Source of the DNA: Undaria pinnatifida
Lineage: Eukaryota > Sar > Phaeophyceae > Laminariales > Alariaceae
Direction of reading: 5' to 3'
DNA: 64,000 bases
NCBI GenBank assembly: GCA_012845835.1
Contig: JABAKD010000005.1
Coordinates: 10,282,323 to 10,346,322 of the forward strand
The position numbers and the translations under genes are program-made. The notes under the pieces were generated by a model. The model did not search any database and was not told the DNA's origin. It saw only the letters and a program-made list of their open reading frames with translations. Shown here piece after piece: positions 36,501 to 50,423 of the stretch (position 1 is the first letter of the stretch; each line of letters begins with the position of its first letter).

Positions 36501-39500
36501 TTAGGACAGTCTTTGACGTGCAAGCGTGTTCCCCATCCATGACTTTGTTACATACAACAAAGACAAAGAACAATATCTCTTTCGTAGGATACGAACAAAC
36601 CTGCACACTAAAAAATGACCTGTACAGCAGTCGGGGGACTTGGCTTGGTTTGTTTGGAGGTCACAAAAAGCAGACCAGACGTACAGTAGATCCCTATAAC
36701 ACTCGTGCTGCATTCTGCTGCTGCCGCTTGTAGCCATGCCACTCATACTCAAGCCCCATAGCGTTGCTGCCCGTAGTCATGCAAGTGTTCAACGCCAGTT
36801 CCACCAGAGCAAAAAAAGCCGCAAAGTGCTGGTGCCCGTAGCCATGCACGCGTTCAACGCTATTCCACCAGAGAAAAAACAAAACGGACACCTTGTGCGT
36901 CCAACAAAGTAATGCAAACAGCTGAAAAACAATAGCCACCAAATAATTAATCCAAGGCAAACATACTATTAATACTTTGAAGTCCAAAATGGAGAATTGC
37001 GTAGTTCCATTTCCGACAAGGCTTGTTTGCACCACGTGCATGAGAAGGCGATCGTGCGCCCGCAGGTTAAGGTAACTACAAAGCTCAACACCACCACCTG
37101 CAGACAGACTTGGAAACTGCGCGGCCACACCAGCATAACTGCTGTGATAAAAGGATACCTGCCCCTAGAAAGTATTGAAAAAACACACATACACGACCAC
37201 AGCACCAGCGGTATAACATCATACCAGGTACTAGGCAGAGGTACCCCGTGTGTGAGGTATGGTACGTCAGGTAGGTACCTCGTATATTACGTCAGGTAGG
37301 TACCCGGTGCGTTCGTACGCGCACAAGACCCAACTAGACCGATGCGCTGAACACAGACGGCTTTTGTAGAGGTGGGCGACAAGCCCCACCCTCAGGGAAA
37401 AACTCTCACACCGCCATCGCGGAGGGGCAATGCGATAGACGGCGCCAGCGCAGCTATGGGCTATGACAGAAACACACGTAAAAACAGACACAACAAACCA
37501 CCACTGCCAATTAGGTTGCCGATTAGATCTGTCTCGTACTTTGTGACTACAGCACTATAAAGGCGTCCACAAGTAAGGCGATGGTGTTCCACAGCAATAT
37601 GACCGCCTTTTACAGGAGGAACTCGCCTTTTTCTTCTCGGGTAATGATTGCAATTCCCTTCCAACACTCGCGCCAAGCGATTTTGACCGCCTTATGTCGG
37701 GATCCCGTCGTATTGCAGACCTTGCATCTCTAGGGTGAAAGAACAGCACACAATCCAACACACAAGCATCATGAGGGGTCGTTGAGCCTATATTTAGCCA
37801 ACGACTACCCATACGGCTGACCTATTCTTGCATGAAAAAACACAAACACAAAGAGATCAAGGGGCGTCATTGAGCGTTATGCCAACGATTTCCCATACGG
37901 CTGTGCTCTTCTTGCTGTTGCCCTAACTGCTTCGGACACGTCGTCACTTTCCAATAGATCACGGGGTCTCGCACATGCGCTTTTGCCAGCGACCACTCAC
38001 ACGGTTTGTTCTCTCGCCGTTGCGCTGACCCCTCTCAACCAGATAGCGGGCGATCAGCATCAACAGCGTGAATTCGCAGTGTGGCAACGCGCATCGTGGC
38101 GCGAATTCGCAGCGTGGCAACGCTTATCGTGGTCGCCTTATATTGCTGTCACTACCTTGAACATACCGTCATTGTCCAGTAGACCAGTAGGTGCCGATGA
38201 GCTTGGGTAAACCTGCTCATACGAGTGTCTCATTCTTGCTGTTGCTCTGACCCTTTTCGACCAGGAGGCGCCGATGAGCTCATACAGATGTCCCATTCTT
38301 GCTGTTGCTCTGACCTCTTCCAACCAAGTGAAGGACAATCAGCATAATTCACAACCGCGCTTATTCGCAGTGAGGCATCAGCGTTATCGCGGGCGAGCCG
38401 GCCCAAAACAAAAGCTGCCAAACTGCGATTAAGCGGTACTGGTGCGTGTCGTCTTCCACTTCGAAGCAGCGAGAGTATCAATAAAGAGGACAGTCGCCTA
38501 TACCAGGTTCCGCGCATGAGCAGTCGTTGTCAAACGCTCATCGGCATTTCCTAATCGAACGGACTATGCCCCAACGACATGCCAAATATTACTGCCGCCA
38601 TGTTCCGTGATGGGTGAAAGACACAACACAACGCGTCTTCCGTCGGCCGGAGACTACACTTAATTTGCAGAGACGGACAGAGTCCCGGTACCTGTTAGTT
38701 CTGTCGTGTGCGCCACCAGGTGCCTGGCACAGTCATGGCCCCGCGTTGTGCGGGCTCCCAGTTTAGTGCGGTGATAATCGCTTGTTTACGACCTCGTTGT
38801 ATAGAGTACCAAACTATCCCGGATAGTGGAATAGTGCGTGGTCCCCCTTCAGTGCTGCTATTGTCATGTGGCAAACCACTACACTAATGAGAGACCACGA
38901 CTGCTGTATATGGTAGTGTTCCTACGGCGGTATATAGCAAAATAGGTGCTGTCCGAGGATAAAGTTTGCGTGCCGAGACGACGGGCTCGGCTCGTCACGC
39001 CTGGGCATCGTCGCCGCCCTTCCGGTTGTAGTGATGGACAAAACAGCCCCAGCGAGTTTCGCCCGCAGACGCGCCTCCTAGGAGACAGCAGGAGCGGCCA
39101 CACCATTCTAACGGCGCCCGTTTTCTTGATGATACGAGTGCTGCTGTTAGCTGCTGCACGTATCATAGTCTCCGTCGGATACGACCCTGACAAAAAAAAG
39201 AAAGATCTTGTACTTTCATGGGGTCTATTGAAGGAAATAAGGGACGACACCTGTGACCAGAAGCTGGAAAGTAGAAGTGTGTGAAAAAAAAAAAAATGGT
39301 CCATGAGTCTGGTCCTGAACCATTCGTATGCAGCGCTCGGGATAATTTCGGTTTTATGAGGTCGCAGGGTGGGCGGCGTTGAGCGGCCTCCCTCCTGGTG
39401 TCAGCGATGGACGAAACAGCGTCTGCGAGATGGGCGGGTGTAGCCGCATCACCTGGAAAAATAGCGGCGGTCAAACTCTTGAATGTTTATAAAACACGCG

Positions 39501-42500
39501 ATGATTACAGCGTCCGCGCCGCCTCACGCAATCACCCCAGCTGCTGGGGTGAAACATAGGGTTAGCGTTAGGGTTGACCAGCTGACATATACCCGGCATG
39601 TCATTTGACGTGCAACGGAAACATATGTACACTGGCAGCATATCATGTCATACAAACGCACGACACGCACGCAGCGTGATGATGCTACTACAGTGGGTAA
39701 CCCGATTTAAGAGCACCCAGGACAAGACGACTCGGGACTTCAACCGTTCACTCCCTCACGCATGTCCCAAGTAATCCTCCCCTAAACACGAAGATGCAGG
39801 TTATACTTAGCCCCTTAAAAGCCCCAAATCCCGTCCCTATACTAATTCCAAGTATTTTCCCCCCAACAACGGGTTGCCAGCTGTAAAGGATTCAATCGGG
39901 ATGTCCCGCTTTTTTGGTCAGAGCGGAGTGTAGCGAAGAGCTGCTAATTCGGCTGGTCCCGGGGTGCTTTTGAATCGGGGTACTCATTGCTGGAGTGTGT
40001 TGCACGCTCTTTTACCTGCACATCACATAGATAAAAAGGTTATTAATAGTATGACCGTATTATACCTACACATTACATAGATGAAAAGGTTAGTATGACC
40101 GCACCTGTCGGTTTTCTGAGCGTTACCCTGGGGTCCCAACATGGTTAACCCCTTTAGAGCCCCCGAACCCCTCCCTGTACTAAATCCGAGTAAATTTGTC
40201 CCCAAAAACGGGTTTCCAGCTGTGGAGGGGTCAACTGCGCTCCAAGTATGTATTTTTGTGAGGTCCAAGGGTGGGCGCCAAAGCCGCTCGCTCCGTGCTA
40301 GCGGTCAGCAAAGAACGAAACAACGCAAGGTTTGTAGCAACGGTGACCGCCGGTAGGGGCAGCTCGCGCTGTCGTACCACCGGAACTGAAGGATACGCCA
40401 GTTAGAGCTGGATTGCGCGTACAATTGAGCTAAGTTGACACACACGTATGAAAATACGTGGAAGGGTATATTTCGAAATTTCCCCATCCGTCGGAGGATA
40501 AAAACAAAAAAAAAAGGCAACAGCGTCAGCGAGCTGCAAACGCACACGCGTATCTTGGGGAGACAGCAGACGCGGCCCCAGCCTGACGGCGTGCGCGATT
40601 ACATTTTATGCGCGTAAATTGTCTCCATCGAATATGACCCAAAAAAACAAGAAAAAAAAACTCATTTTGAGAGTGGCTTGGCCTTTCTGAGGCAGCAAAA
40701 ATGAATCTTACACGTGCTATATACAACTATCGTATAATACTTCGTACTGGGTATGCATTTATACCATACGGTACGTAGGTATAATACGAGATCTGAAACA
40801 CATGACTTTTTTTTTTTAATCCTCCGCCGGATAAGGAAAAATGAAGGTTAACTTCACCACACTTCTACGTATTTTCATACATGTCGTGCGTCAATTCAAC
40901 TCAATTGCTTTCGCAATCCAACGAAAAAAAATAAACGTTTGACCCATGTACCACTGGAAAATCGACCATACATACTCTAATTCCACGTTTTCCACGTTAG
41001 TTTGTGCCCAAAAGGCGGGAACAGTGCCATTCATTGGTCAGATTCACAAACTCTCGCCTGAAAAACGGTCTAGATGTGCCATACAAAACACTCGTACCAC
41101 TCGTACATTACGAGAATTCTCGTACAGCAGTGGAGCTTCTCCGACAAGTCAGAAAGGGAAAACCTGTCGAAACTTCCGTTGTATAAAAAGAAAAGCAGAA
41201 AATACATTTTATTAGCTGTGAGATCGACCAAAAAATGTTTGATGATTAAAACTCAGCTCTGCAAGCCGCGTGTACTACTTCGATCGCGCGTTTCACGGGG
41301 TGTATATACCCTCGTGGAAGGATACAGGTCGGCGACTCCCCTGCTAATGCCAGGGTCAACAGGACTAACACGTCCAGCCTTGTTGTGCGCACGGAAACGG
41401 TATATAACCCGCTTTCAGGCGGGAATAACCACGCATCTGTGTAATTCAGTATGCATAAAACAATTGTATACTAGTGTGTTGTATATGATGATTACAGCGT
41501 CGACCACACGAAGCAGCCAGCGTTGCTGGGGCCGAGGACGTACGCGCCCCAAAGTCGAAAAGCAAGGAGCCCCAAGACACAAGCGCAGCACCAAATACTC
41601 GTGCTGCAATTCGACGCGAGTCGACGAGAGAAGAAAGTGCTGAATCATTCTCGCGATCTGTAGTGGGGAGAGGGGAGAAGAGCCTGCCCGGGTCTGACTT
41701 GGGTCTAGGGAGGAAGAAAGAAAAAGTGCGAACATTTTAGTTAGGATGCGCGAAAAAAAAAGAAGAAAGAAAACTGCAGCGCGCTTGAACAATATCGCCA
41801 TCAACTTCTCCATCGTTTTGCTCGATTTCCGAGGTGTAAAACTCCCTTACAAAAAGTGGGTGCTGGTGCCGGCTACTGCATACCAGGTATGACAGTGCGC
41901 AACACCCCCCCGGCGATGGATGAGTTTCTGAGTCGTTTTCCTCCTTTACAAGGGCACCAACAACAAAAAATAGCGGCTTTCAGAAGATCGAGATCTTCCC
42001 ACAGCCGCATCGCTTGGTGTTTTCGCTCTGCAGGTGGTCGAGAAAATCGCCACACGAATTCGTCCGAAGGAGTGTGTTATACGATGTCACACACGGTAAA
42101 GGTGACGATAGCAGCATCGACCACAGAAGCGGCCCGGGCCGATGAGCCACAAGAGGAGGCAGGAAAAAGGCGATAGGTCCCGGCTGCTGCGCTCGCCTGG
42201 GCTAGGGTATCTTCAGAGCGTCTCGAGCTAAAAACTAAAAAAGATTGACGAAAAACGACACGCTCGCAGAGTGCCACCACTCGTTCTGCATGCGCGATCT
42301 AAAGAACCAGACGGTTTACAGGGACCGCTCATACATGAGAATCCCACATAGGGGTTGGGCTGTCGTGCTGGGTTGATACGGATGGTATCCGCTCAAGTGC
42401 CCGTGCAACAAAGCAGCAAGATCGACGAACTGACATGCGCGTAGCACGACACCACTCGTCCTTTAGTGTGCGATCGTACGGAACGGTGGGTAGGGACCGC

Positions 42501-45500
42501 TCAATTTGGTTTCCGAATGATATAAATAAACAAAACCAACGCGACACGTGCACCGCATGCCACCAATCGTTCTGCAGCTGCGATTGCACCAGACGCTTCC
42601 ATGGGACCGCTCAGGCGAACCCCATCTAGGCCCGGGCTGCTGTGCCGGGCTAGGTGGCAGTAACTTTAGAGCGTCCGCGCTACACAGTAAGAATATTCAC
42701 GAAATTGCAAGGGCGCAGCGTGCCACCGCTCGTTGCGCATGCGCGATTGCAGCTGGCGGTCGTTATCGATACACAGGACGCCTATGCAACAAAACTCCGA
42801 TATGGCCGGGCTGCTGTGATGGTCTACGGGATGGTAACCTTAGCAGCCGAGATACAAAGCACGACTATTGCCCGAAACGACACGGGCGAAGCGTGTGAAC
42901 ACTCCACTGCATGCGCGATCAAATCAGACCGTTGGTATGCGGGACAGCTGATGAAATCTTATCCCGTCGTTAGACCTGGGATCCAAAAGGGTTGAGCCGA
43001 CTCTAAGGGCACGAGTATCACATCTGTGAATCATCTGTGAATGTGATGTTAGTGAAAAAATGTACCCCCCGGGTACGCATCTTTTTTTGAGCTGTTCGTT
43101 CAAGTATACCGGTACTCGTATAATATGAGCGCAACAGCAGTATAACAGCGTATACTTCTCCGTGGTATGTAGGAACACGAATGAATGGCATGCTTAACTA
43201 CGAAAGAAGGAGGTACTTCCTCTATTTAATAGGGTAAACATTTCGTAAGTCGATACTCCTTCGTTATGCTGCACCTCTGGTCGAACATTCGTACATCAGG
43301 ATAACGCAGGGTATGAAACAACATCACCCTGTAACCCTGGTAAAACCCTGGTAATATGCTGCACCTCTGGTCGGACATACATCAAGATAACGCCGGGTAT
43401 GAAATAACATCACCCTGTAACCCTGGTAATAACCCTTGTAATACAAACCTGGAAACATAAACTCTGGCAATATGATTTAGGTCGGTGACTCCCCTCAGAA
43501 CTCGTAATATAAACCCTGGTGATATAATATAGGTCGGCGACTCCCCTTAGAACTCGTAATATAAACCCTGGTAATATGATATAGGTCGGCGACGCCCCTT
43601 AGAACCACGAGTCGTAGCTTGTACCAGGAGTCGCCGACCTACGCCTGTACAGCTGGAAACCCGGTTTTGGGACAAAAATTACTTTGGACTGGTATAGCGA
43701 GGGGTTTGAGGGCTCTCAAGGGGTTGATGAGGAGGCGCCCAGTAACACGCGTGATCGGAGAATCGCACACAGCTTGCAAGCATTAGTTTCGACGAAATCT
43801 TCGATCTCACATGCTGTAATATATCTTAATTTTCATAATTCAACACAAGCGAAAACAAGGGAGCCAAACAAGAGCATGTATCACCACGTACATCCCAACT
43901 TGGGCGGAAAACCAAGGACCGTCAGTGTACCATTAATGTAAAACACACCGAAATGATCCTTACGTTTCCGTCCACGGCGTGGTATGTAAACTATTGATAC
44001 ATAAGTAGCATAACATTATCCGCGGTGGGGGTTTCTCCGGGGGGACGTTTGTAGATTGCACGACAGATGCTAGACAACGTCGAGCAGGCCACGAAACCCC
44101 AGCAACGGACCCGTCGTCTTTAATTCCGTCAAAACAGCCCTCAAATCAGCTCATCACCGTCATCGATAGAAACAGCTAATATTACATTGCTGTTGCTGTT
44201 GTATAATATTAACAACTGCATTTCCTTGAGTACGTGTGACGCAGTGAAAGGTGACAATCTGCGGTGGTACTGCTGGCAGCTGGACATTGAATATAAACGG
44301 CGGTAATAATGGATTGACAGCAGCAGCAGCAGGAGGAGCAGCAGCCCTCGGTGCACCGCGAATGACATAAACCAGCACGTGCACGTACGGCTGCTTCGCT
44401 GCTGTTGCGCCAAGAACGAATACATTTACTCGGCACCATCATATCATTGTATTAGTCAACACTTACGACCAGCATACTGGTAAGACAAGCAGCGGCCGGT
44501 TCCTTACGAGGAGTTAGAGTATGTCTTGAACTATGACAGAACAAAAGCTGACGCCGTCAGAGAATTTTTATAAAATAACAACTACGGAACAGACCCTGGG
44601 CGATCTGGATGTATTTGATGAGCAGCAAAGAGCATTATGCGGATTATAGGACGGAACAGCGACATAAAAACGGCAAGCTGATATTACCAGCATGAAAATA
44701 AAATCGTGGGCCGGAATTTCAAAGTTATTCAATATACTAGGACAGAATCCACCCTCTCCCAAATAAGAATCCCAGCCTGGGACAAGTGCTTCTGTTCATC
44801 ATTTCGTAGACGTCCTGTATCAGTATACCAGTAATAATACGGACCTCGGGCCTCCTGCATGTCTTCGATAAGCAAGATGTATCCAACCGTCCGGTTCCAC
44901 TCATAGGTATACGAGTAATTATAGCGCAAATCGGTTTCACTGGGTTAGGGTTGGGGTATATAAAATTCAAAGAGTATGCCAACCGTGTTGTCGAAAAAGC
45001 GGTAAAGGTACCCTCCAAATCGATGCGAGTCGACTCCAGGGTCACACATTATTGTCCTTTTTCAACCATTTCACCCCGGTGACCCATTAGGGTACAGTCA
45101 TCGGTAGATTATATTTCCTATGGGTTAGGATTAGGGTTAGGGCTACTTCTATCCACTGTGAAAAACACAATCATGTAGGACACCCGTCGATTCGACGAGG
45201 GAAGCAAGGGTTCAAGTTTTTCCCGCGAATAAAAACGAAGGCGTACCGAATGTCGAAGTGGGGAGGGGGGAGAAGAGCCTGCCTGTCACATAGTAACCCC
45301 GGATCTAAGTTACGACTCTTAATAGGGAGGGAGAAGGAGAAAAAAAACGAGTCAAGACAACGGATGGGATGAGCGACAAAAAAAACGACCAAGAGGGTGG
45401 TAAGAGGGCGTTATCCGACGGGCCCAGTAAAAACGTTCAGCGGTACGACACCACCGTCTTGCCTGCGCGCACATTGTATAGCTCCTTACACTGCAACTCC

Positions 45501-48500
45501 TCGCGCATGCCGAACCCCAGCAGACCCGACTGGTTCGTGTGACCGACGCTGTACTCGTCATCAAATATCGACACTTCTCTCCAGATGGGAAATGCCCGAC
45601 CAAAAGGGGCTAAACGTGAAACATAACAACCGCACGCACGCACGCACGCACGCACGCACGAGAACAAGGTCTTACGCGTAGAGAGTGTGGGCTGCACCTC
45701 TTCAACTCTTATAGCTTTTGCTGGTGAGAAGCCTTTACTCGCCGCTTAACGGTTGCGACTTTGGTAGATTTGACTCGTAATTACAGCACCCATCGGAGAG
45801 TTTGGATGAAGGACGGAAGAAGCACGACTTCAAGCAAACGCCAAGAAACACTCCTTCTGAGCAACAGCAGCAGTGAGAATGCAGCTGACCCAACCACGTC
45901 CGATGTTCGACACCAGATTCGCGTTGTATCTGTTGTTTTCCACCTATTGTCCTTTCATGAGCTTGCGCCCGCGGTATTAATCCTCCCACAGCCACACAGC
46001 ATCTATCATAGCAACTATTGCTGAACCAAGATAAATACACAGTTGTGTTTTAAGCGTTTCGTTGTATTATTTTCTCATGGGTCATGCGACTATCGACTAC
46101 GACACGCTACGAGTACTGATGTACTGCTGTGTAATGGACCTGGCCTACGATACAAGGTACTGGCTTGCCCTCCGCAACCACCAGCTCACCAGTTATCATG
46201 ATGGCATTATACCGTAACCTGTACCCCGTGTTAGATACTTGCACCTGACATAATATGCCGCCGTGTCATACCGGGTGCGTACTTCGGCTACGGTACGCAC
46301 TCGTACACCAGTACTGCTGCTGAACCTGGTAGAACCCGGTATGGGTTCAGAGTGTATAGACAGAGCGGTACCGGTAGCCCCCCTGCTCTACAGAATATTT
46401 GTCAACGATACACCGGTACGCCGCTCGGGAATGGAGACCCTGATCGCACAATTTCCCTGCATTATACCAGGTACTTTGTTCAAAGTAAACTCTTTTTGCC
46501 GATAAGTGACTGCTGCGAGCGCTTAGCAGTGTGTGTGGCGCAGTTCGATGCGAGTCGACGAGGGAAGGAAGGACTAGACTCTTCTCGCGATAACAATTAA
46601 GGCACGTGCCGCGGTGGGGAGTAGGGAGAACAGCCTGCGTCGTGATCCTAGATGTGAGCTACGTTTATTTTTAATAGGGAGACAAAGAGAAAAAAAACGA
46701 GAAAAACATTAAATGGAAGGATGGGCAACAAAAAGCATTAGTGGGAAAATGTGTAAAATGCGATCGTAGGGGTACAATTAGTAGGAGTCGATTTGACCGC
46801 GCCGAACCACACAAATAATGATCAGATCAGAGTACAGTCTACCTCCTTTATTATAAAAAATGAAAATACACTCCAGCTGTGAGATCGAAGATTTCGTCGA
46901 AACTCATCTTGTGCAAGCTGTGTGTGATACTCCGATCGCGCGCATTACGAGTTTATATCGTGCCAACTCAAATATGGACTATATATCTGAATCTCCTTCG
47001 GGGCCTGCCGCTCTGCTACAGCGCTAAGCTGTACCTACCTGCCTACCCCGTTCACACGTGTTGGAACATTTATGTATCTTGATCTTTTTAAACTGTCATA
47101 CGACCTTACCTTGATCTCCTTTTACACTGTCGTCATTTTTTTCGGCGACGACCCGGATTTGTATCAATCTGCATATTTGCCTATTTGCAGTAAAATCTCG
47201 CAAAAAGAAAAAAAAATATCACGAAGAGCTAAAAACAAAAAAAAACTTCTACTTTTGTGGTGGAACGTCGTGCCGCCATGTTGACTGTTCCCAGGTTCAC
47301 GGCGGTGCATACTAGTATTAGAGTGCATATGGTACATAAATGTCAACACTTGGATCTAGAGGTAGATGCTATACACTTGGAGTTAGAGGTAGGCGCAATA
47401 TACATGGTGCCAGGTACACTGGAATCCAATTCCAGAGGGCGAGAGGGTCGTGATATATTTCACTGTAATTTCATCACTTTTCTATAGAGCGGTTTGTGAC
47501 TCACTTGAAAGCTCCCGGTAATTCGAAAATAAGGGTATTATAGCCTCCCCCTACGGTGAACTACCCAGCAGCAGCAGCAAGTGGTGCCGACAGCAGCAGT
47601 AGCAGTAGCGGCAGCTACAGCAGCAGCAGCGCCGTTTTCGTAGGGTGATGTATACTTATGGAGCCACTACGCATATGCAGCCGTGATCCTTCGTTAGTGC
47701 GGCGCCTTGCCAGCCGATCATAACCGCACTAAAGTGGGACCCCGCACTATCCTGTGATGGTGCGCCATGGTACTAATCTTGACGGCAAGCGAGGTCGTTT
47801 GACAAACGATTACCACCGCATTAAACTGGGACCGCACTAAAGAGTACCGCACTAACGCGCGATCACGCCTGTAGCTGGGTTGACTCCTCTACGGGTCGAC
47901 ATTGGTACGAAATTCAAGTCTGTCCACAAGTCAAACACGACGTACGCGCAACGCACAGCCCAGTAAGGAAACAACTTTACCAGGTACACTCCACTTCGCT
48001 CGCAGGATTATTTTCCTTGCAGGATAAAAACCTCGGATAGCCAGTGCAGTAGTCAAGTACTTCCGCCGTTTCCGCCGCCGCTGCGGTTTAGAGCGAGTGA
48101 TGCGTGTTGTTCAATAACATTTGAATACGCGCTGTTGTGCTGCCACGAAAGAATTGCCTCCCGCGCAAGAAGCATACGAACTGTCCAGCCTTGCTCTGCT
48201 GCTGCCGGCTGTCGCCAACCAAGCGTTCGTCCAATCTCTAATAATACCTTGCCGAAAAGACTGCGTACCTCTCACATCCCAGGTATACTTTTTTTTTTCC
48301 CCCACACATTTCTACTTACCAGCTTCTGGACAAGCCGTGGTCACAGGTGTCGTCCCTTCTTTCCCCCCCCCGGTTCTTGACTTCAATTTGTATCGCGCAT
48401 GGGTTTCAGCAATCCCACCGCTCGGCGATTTTTAATTTTCACCGAGTATTGCTAACTCACGCTCTCGCGCTTTCCGCAAGTCAATTTGTGCACAAGAAAA

Positions 48501-50347
48501 ATTCTTCACGAATTATTCGAGTATGCACTCGGCGGGACTCGAACCCAAGAAACTGACCTATACCAGGCTCGAGGATAACCTGATACGCCACCGGGGCGAC
48601 CGGCTATCAATAGTGAGCGTGTACCATGACGTATATGGCGAGCTGTTAGAAACCTCCCCCCCCCGCCCCCCCACCCACCCACCCCCTCGAACACTCCGCC
48701 CTCTCCTCACTGGCTGTACGACTTACAGGATATTATACAAGATAAACTGGTGCATTCCTCCCAAAACCGTCAGATTTATCCCCTTGAAGGATATAGTTTC
48801 CACGCACAGATAGAGTTGCCCCCCCCCCCCGCGCGCTCTCTCTTGTTCAAACCCATGCCCCCACGCCCTTCAAAATCCCGCCCTCCCCTCACCGGTTATA
48901 CGACTTACAGGATGCACTTGATAAACTGATGCATTTCCTTCCACAGCTGTCGAATTTTGTCCCCCTCAAAAACGGGTTTAATAGTTTCCGCGCACAGAAT
49001 AACTAACATCACCACTGTAGTTCCAAGGGGAGTCGCCGAGCTATATCCTTAATGAGGACACACAACCCGTAATACGCGCGATCGGAGTATCACACACAGC
49101 TTGCAAAGATGAGTTTCGACAAAATCTTCGATCTCACAGCTGGAGTGTATTTTAATTTTTATAATATAGCGAGCAGTGTTCCACCATGTCATGTTGCAGA
49201 GTTGTTATCGCATAAACCCGCATAATCAAGTTGGTGGAATAACATCCATGATCGTACAGCACTTCTATGTAACATCGTAAAACACCGCACAAATAGGGAG
49301 AATGAAGTACGAGAAAAAACCGTCACATCATTGCCAAACTTCGCCAAGTGAAGCAGACAGGTGAGACAAAACAGGAAGCAGCATGCTCACGGCGAAAGTG
49401 CACACAGCAGACTAAAGAAGTATGGCTTGCACGGCCATCGTTCCCCTCAGTCAATTCCTCAGACATGAACAAAAAATGAAAGAAACCGAGAGAGCGACGA
49501 TTTCATTGCTGCGTCGACCCATTTTCGATTTTCTCCACGGTTCAGCTCCAATTTCGACTCATTGGCAATAATTATGGTGTCTGTTTCAAAGTGTGTGACC
49601 ACATGATTTTAACAAATGAAAAAATACAGCAGTTCATTCAACTGTGAGATCGACCACAAAGGATTTTTATCAAAACTCAGCTTTGCAAGCTGCGTGTGAT
49701 ACTTTGATCGCGCACCACATAATTTGTAAGGATCAACAATCAGGACGGACGGACACTGGGTGTGCTGATGGTGTGTGCGTTATGTGTTTGCGCCCATGGC
49801 GCTTGTTATGTATGTGCGGCTGATGCTGTCACTGGGCAGAGAGAAGACAGCATGCATATATCAAATCTTCAAAGGCAACACACAAAAAGCTCAGAACTCA
49901 AAACGATTCGTACGGTGACGGCCGGTAGGGACAGCTCGCGCTGCCGCTACCTCGGTAACTGAAGGATACGCCAGCTAGTGCTGGTATGCGAATGCAATTC
50001 GAGTTAAATTGACACAGGGATACACGAAAATACGTGGAAGCATGGTGATGAGCCTGAGCATTACTTTTGCCCAATGCATCCGCCGGCGCAATAAGAATGG
50101 CTTGGATTTTCGATTTTTTTGTCGCCCTCTATCCCCCGCCCCGGCAATCAATACTTTCACTGAGTATATTAATGCGAGCACGAAAAAACTGAACTTCGTA
50201 TCAAAATTCCACATACCTACCAGTTAAAAAAGTGCAATTGGAAAAGTGTACTCAAAATTCAAAAATGACACCGATGATCCAAAACAATGAATCACGAGCA
50301 GTAAAAGAGTCACGCCGCGATAAACGAAGGTCCGCCCCGGTGTACCG

Positions 50348-50423
<76 letters not shown>

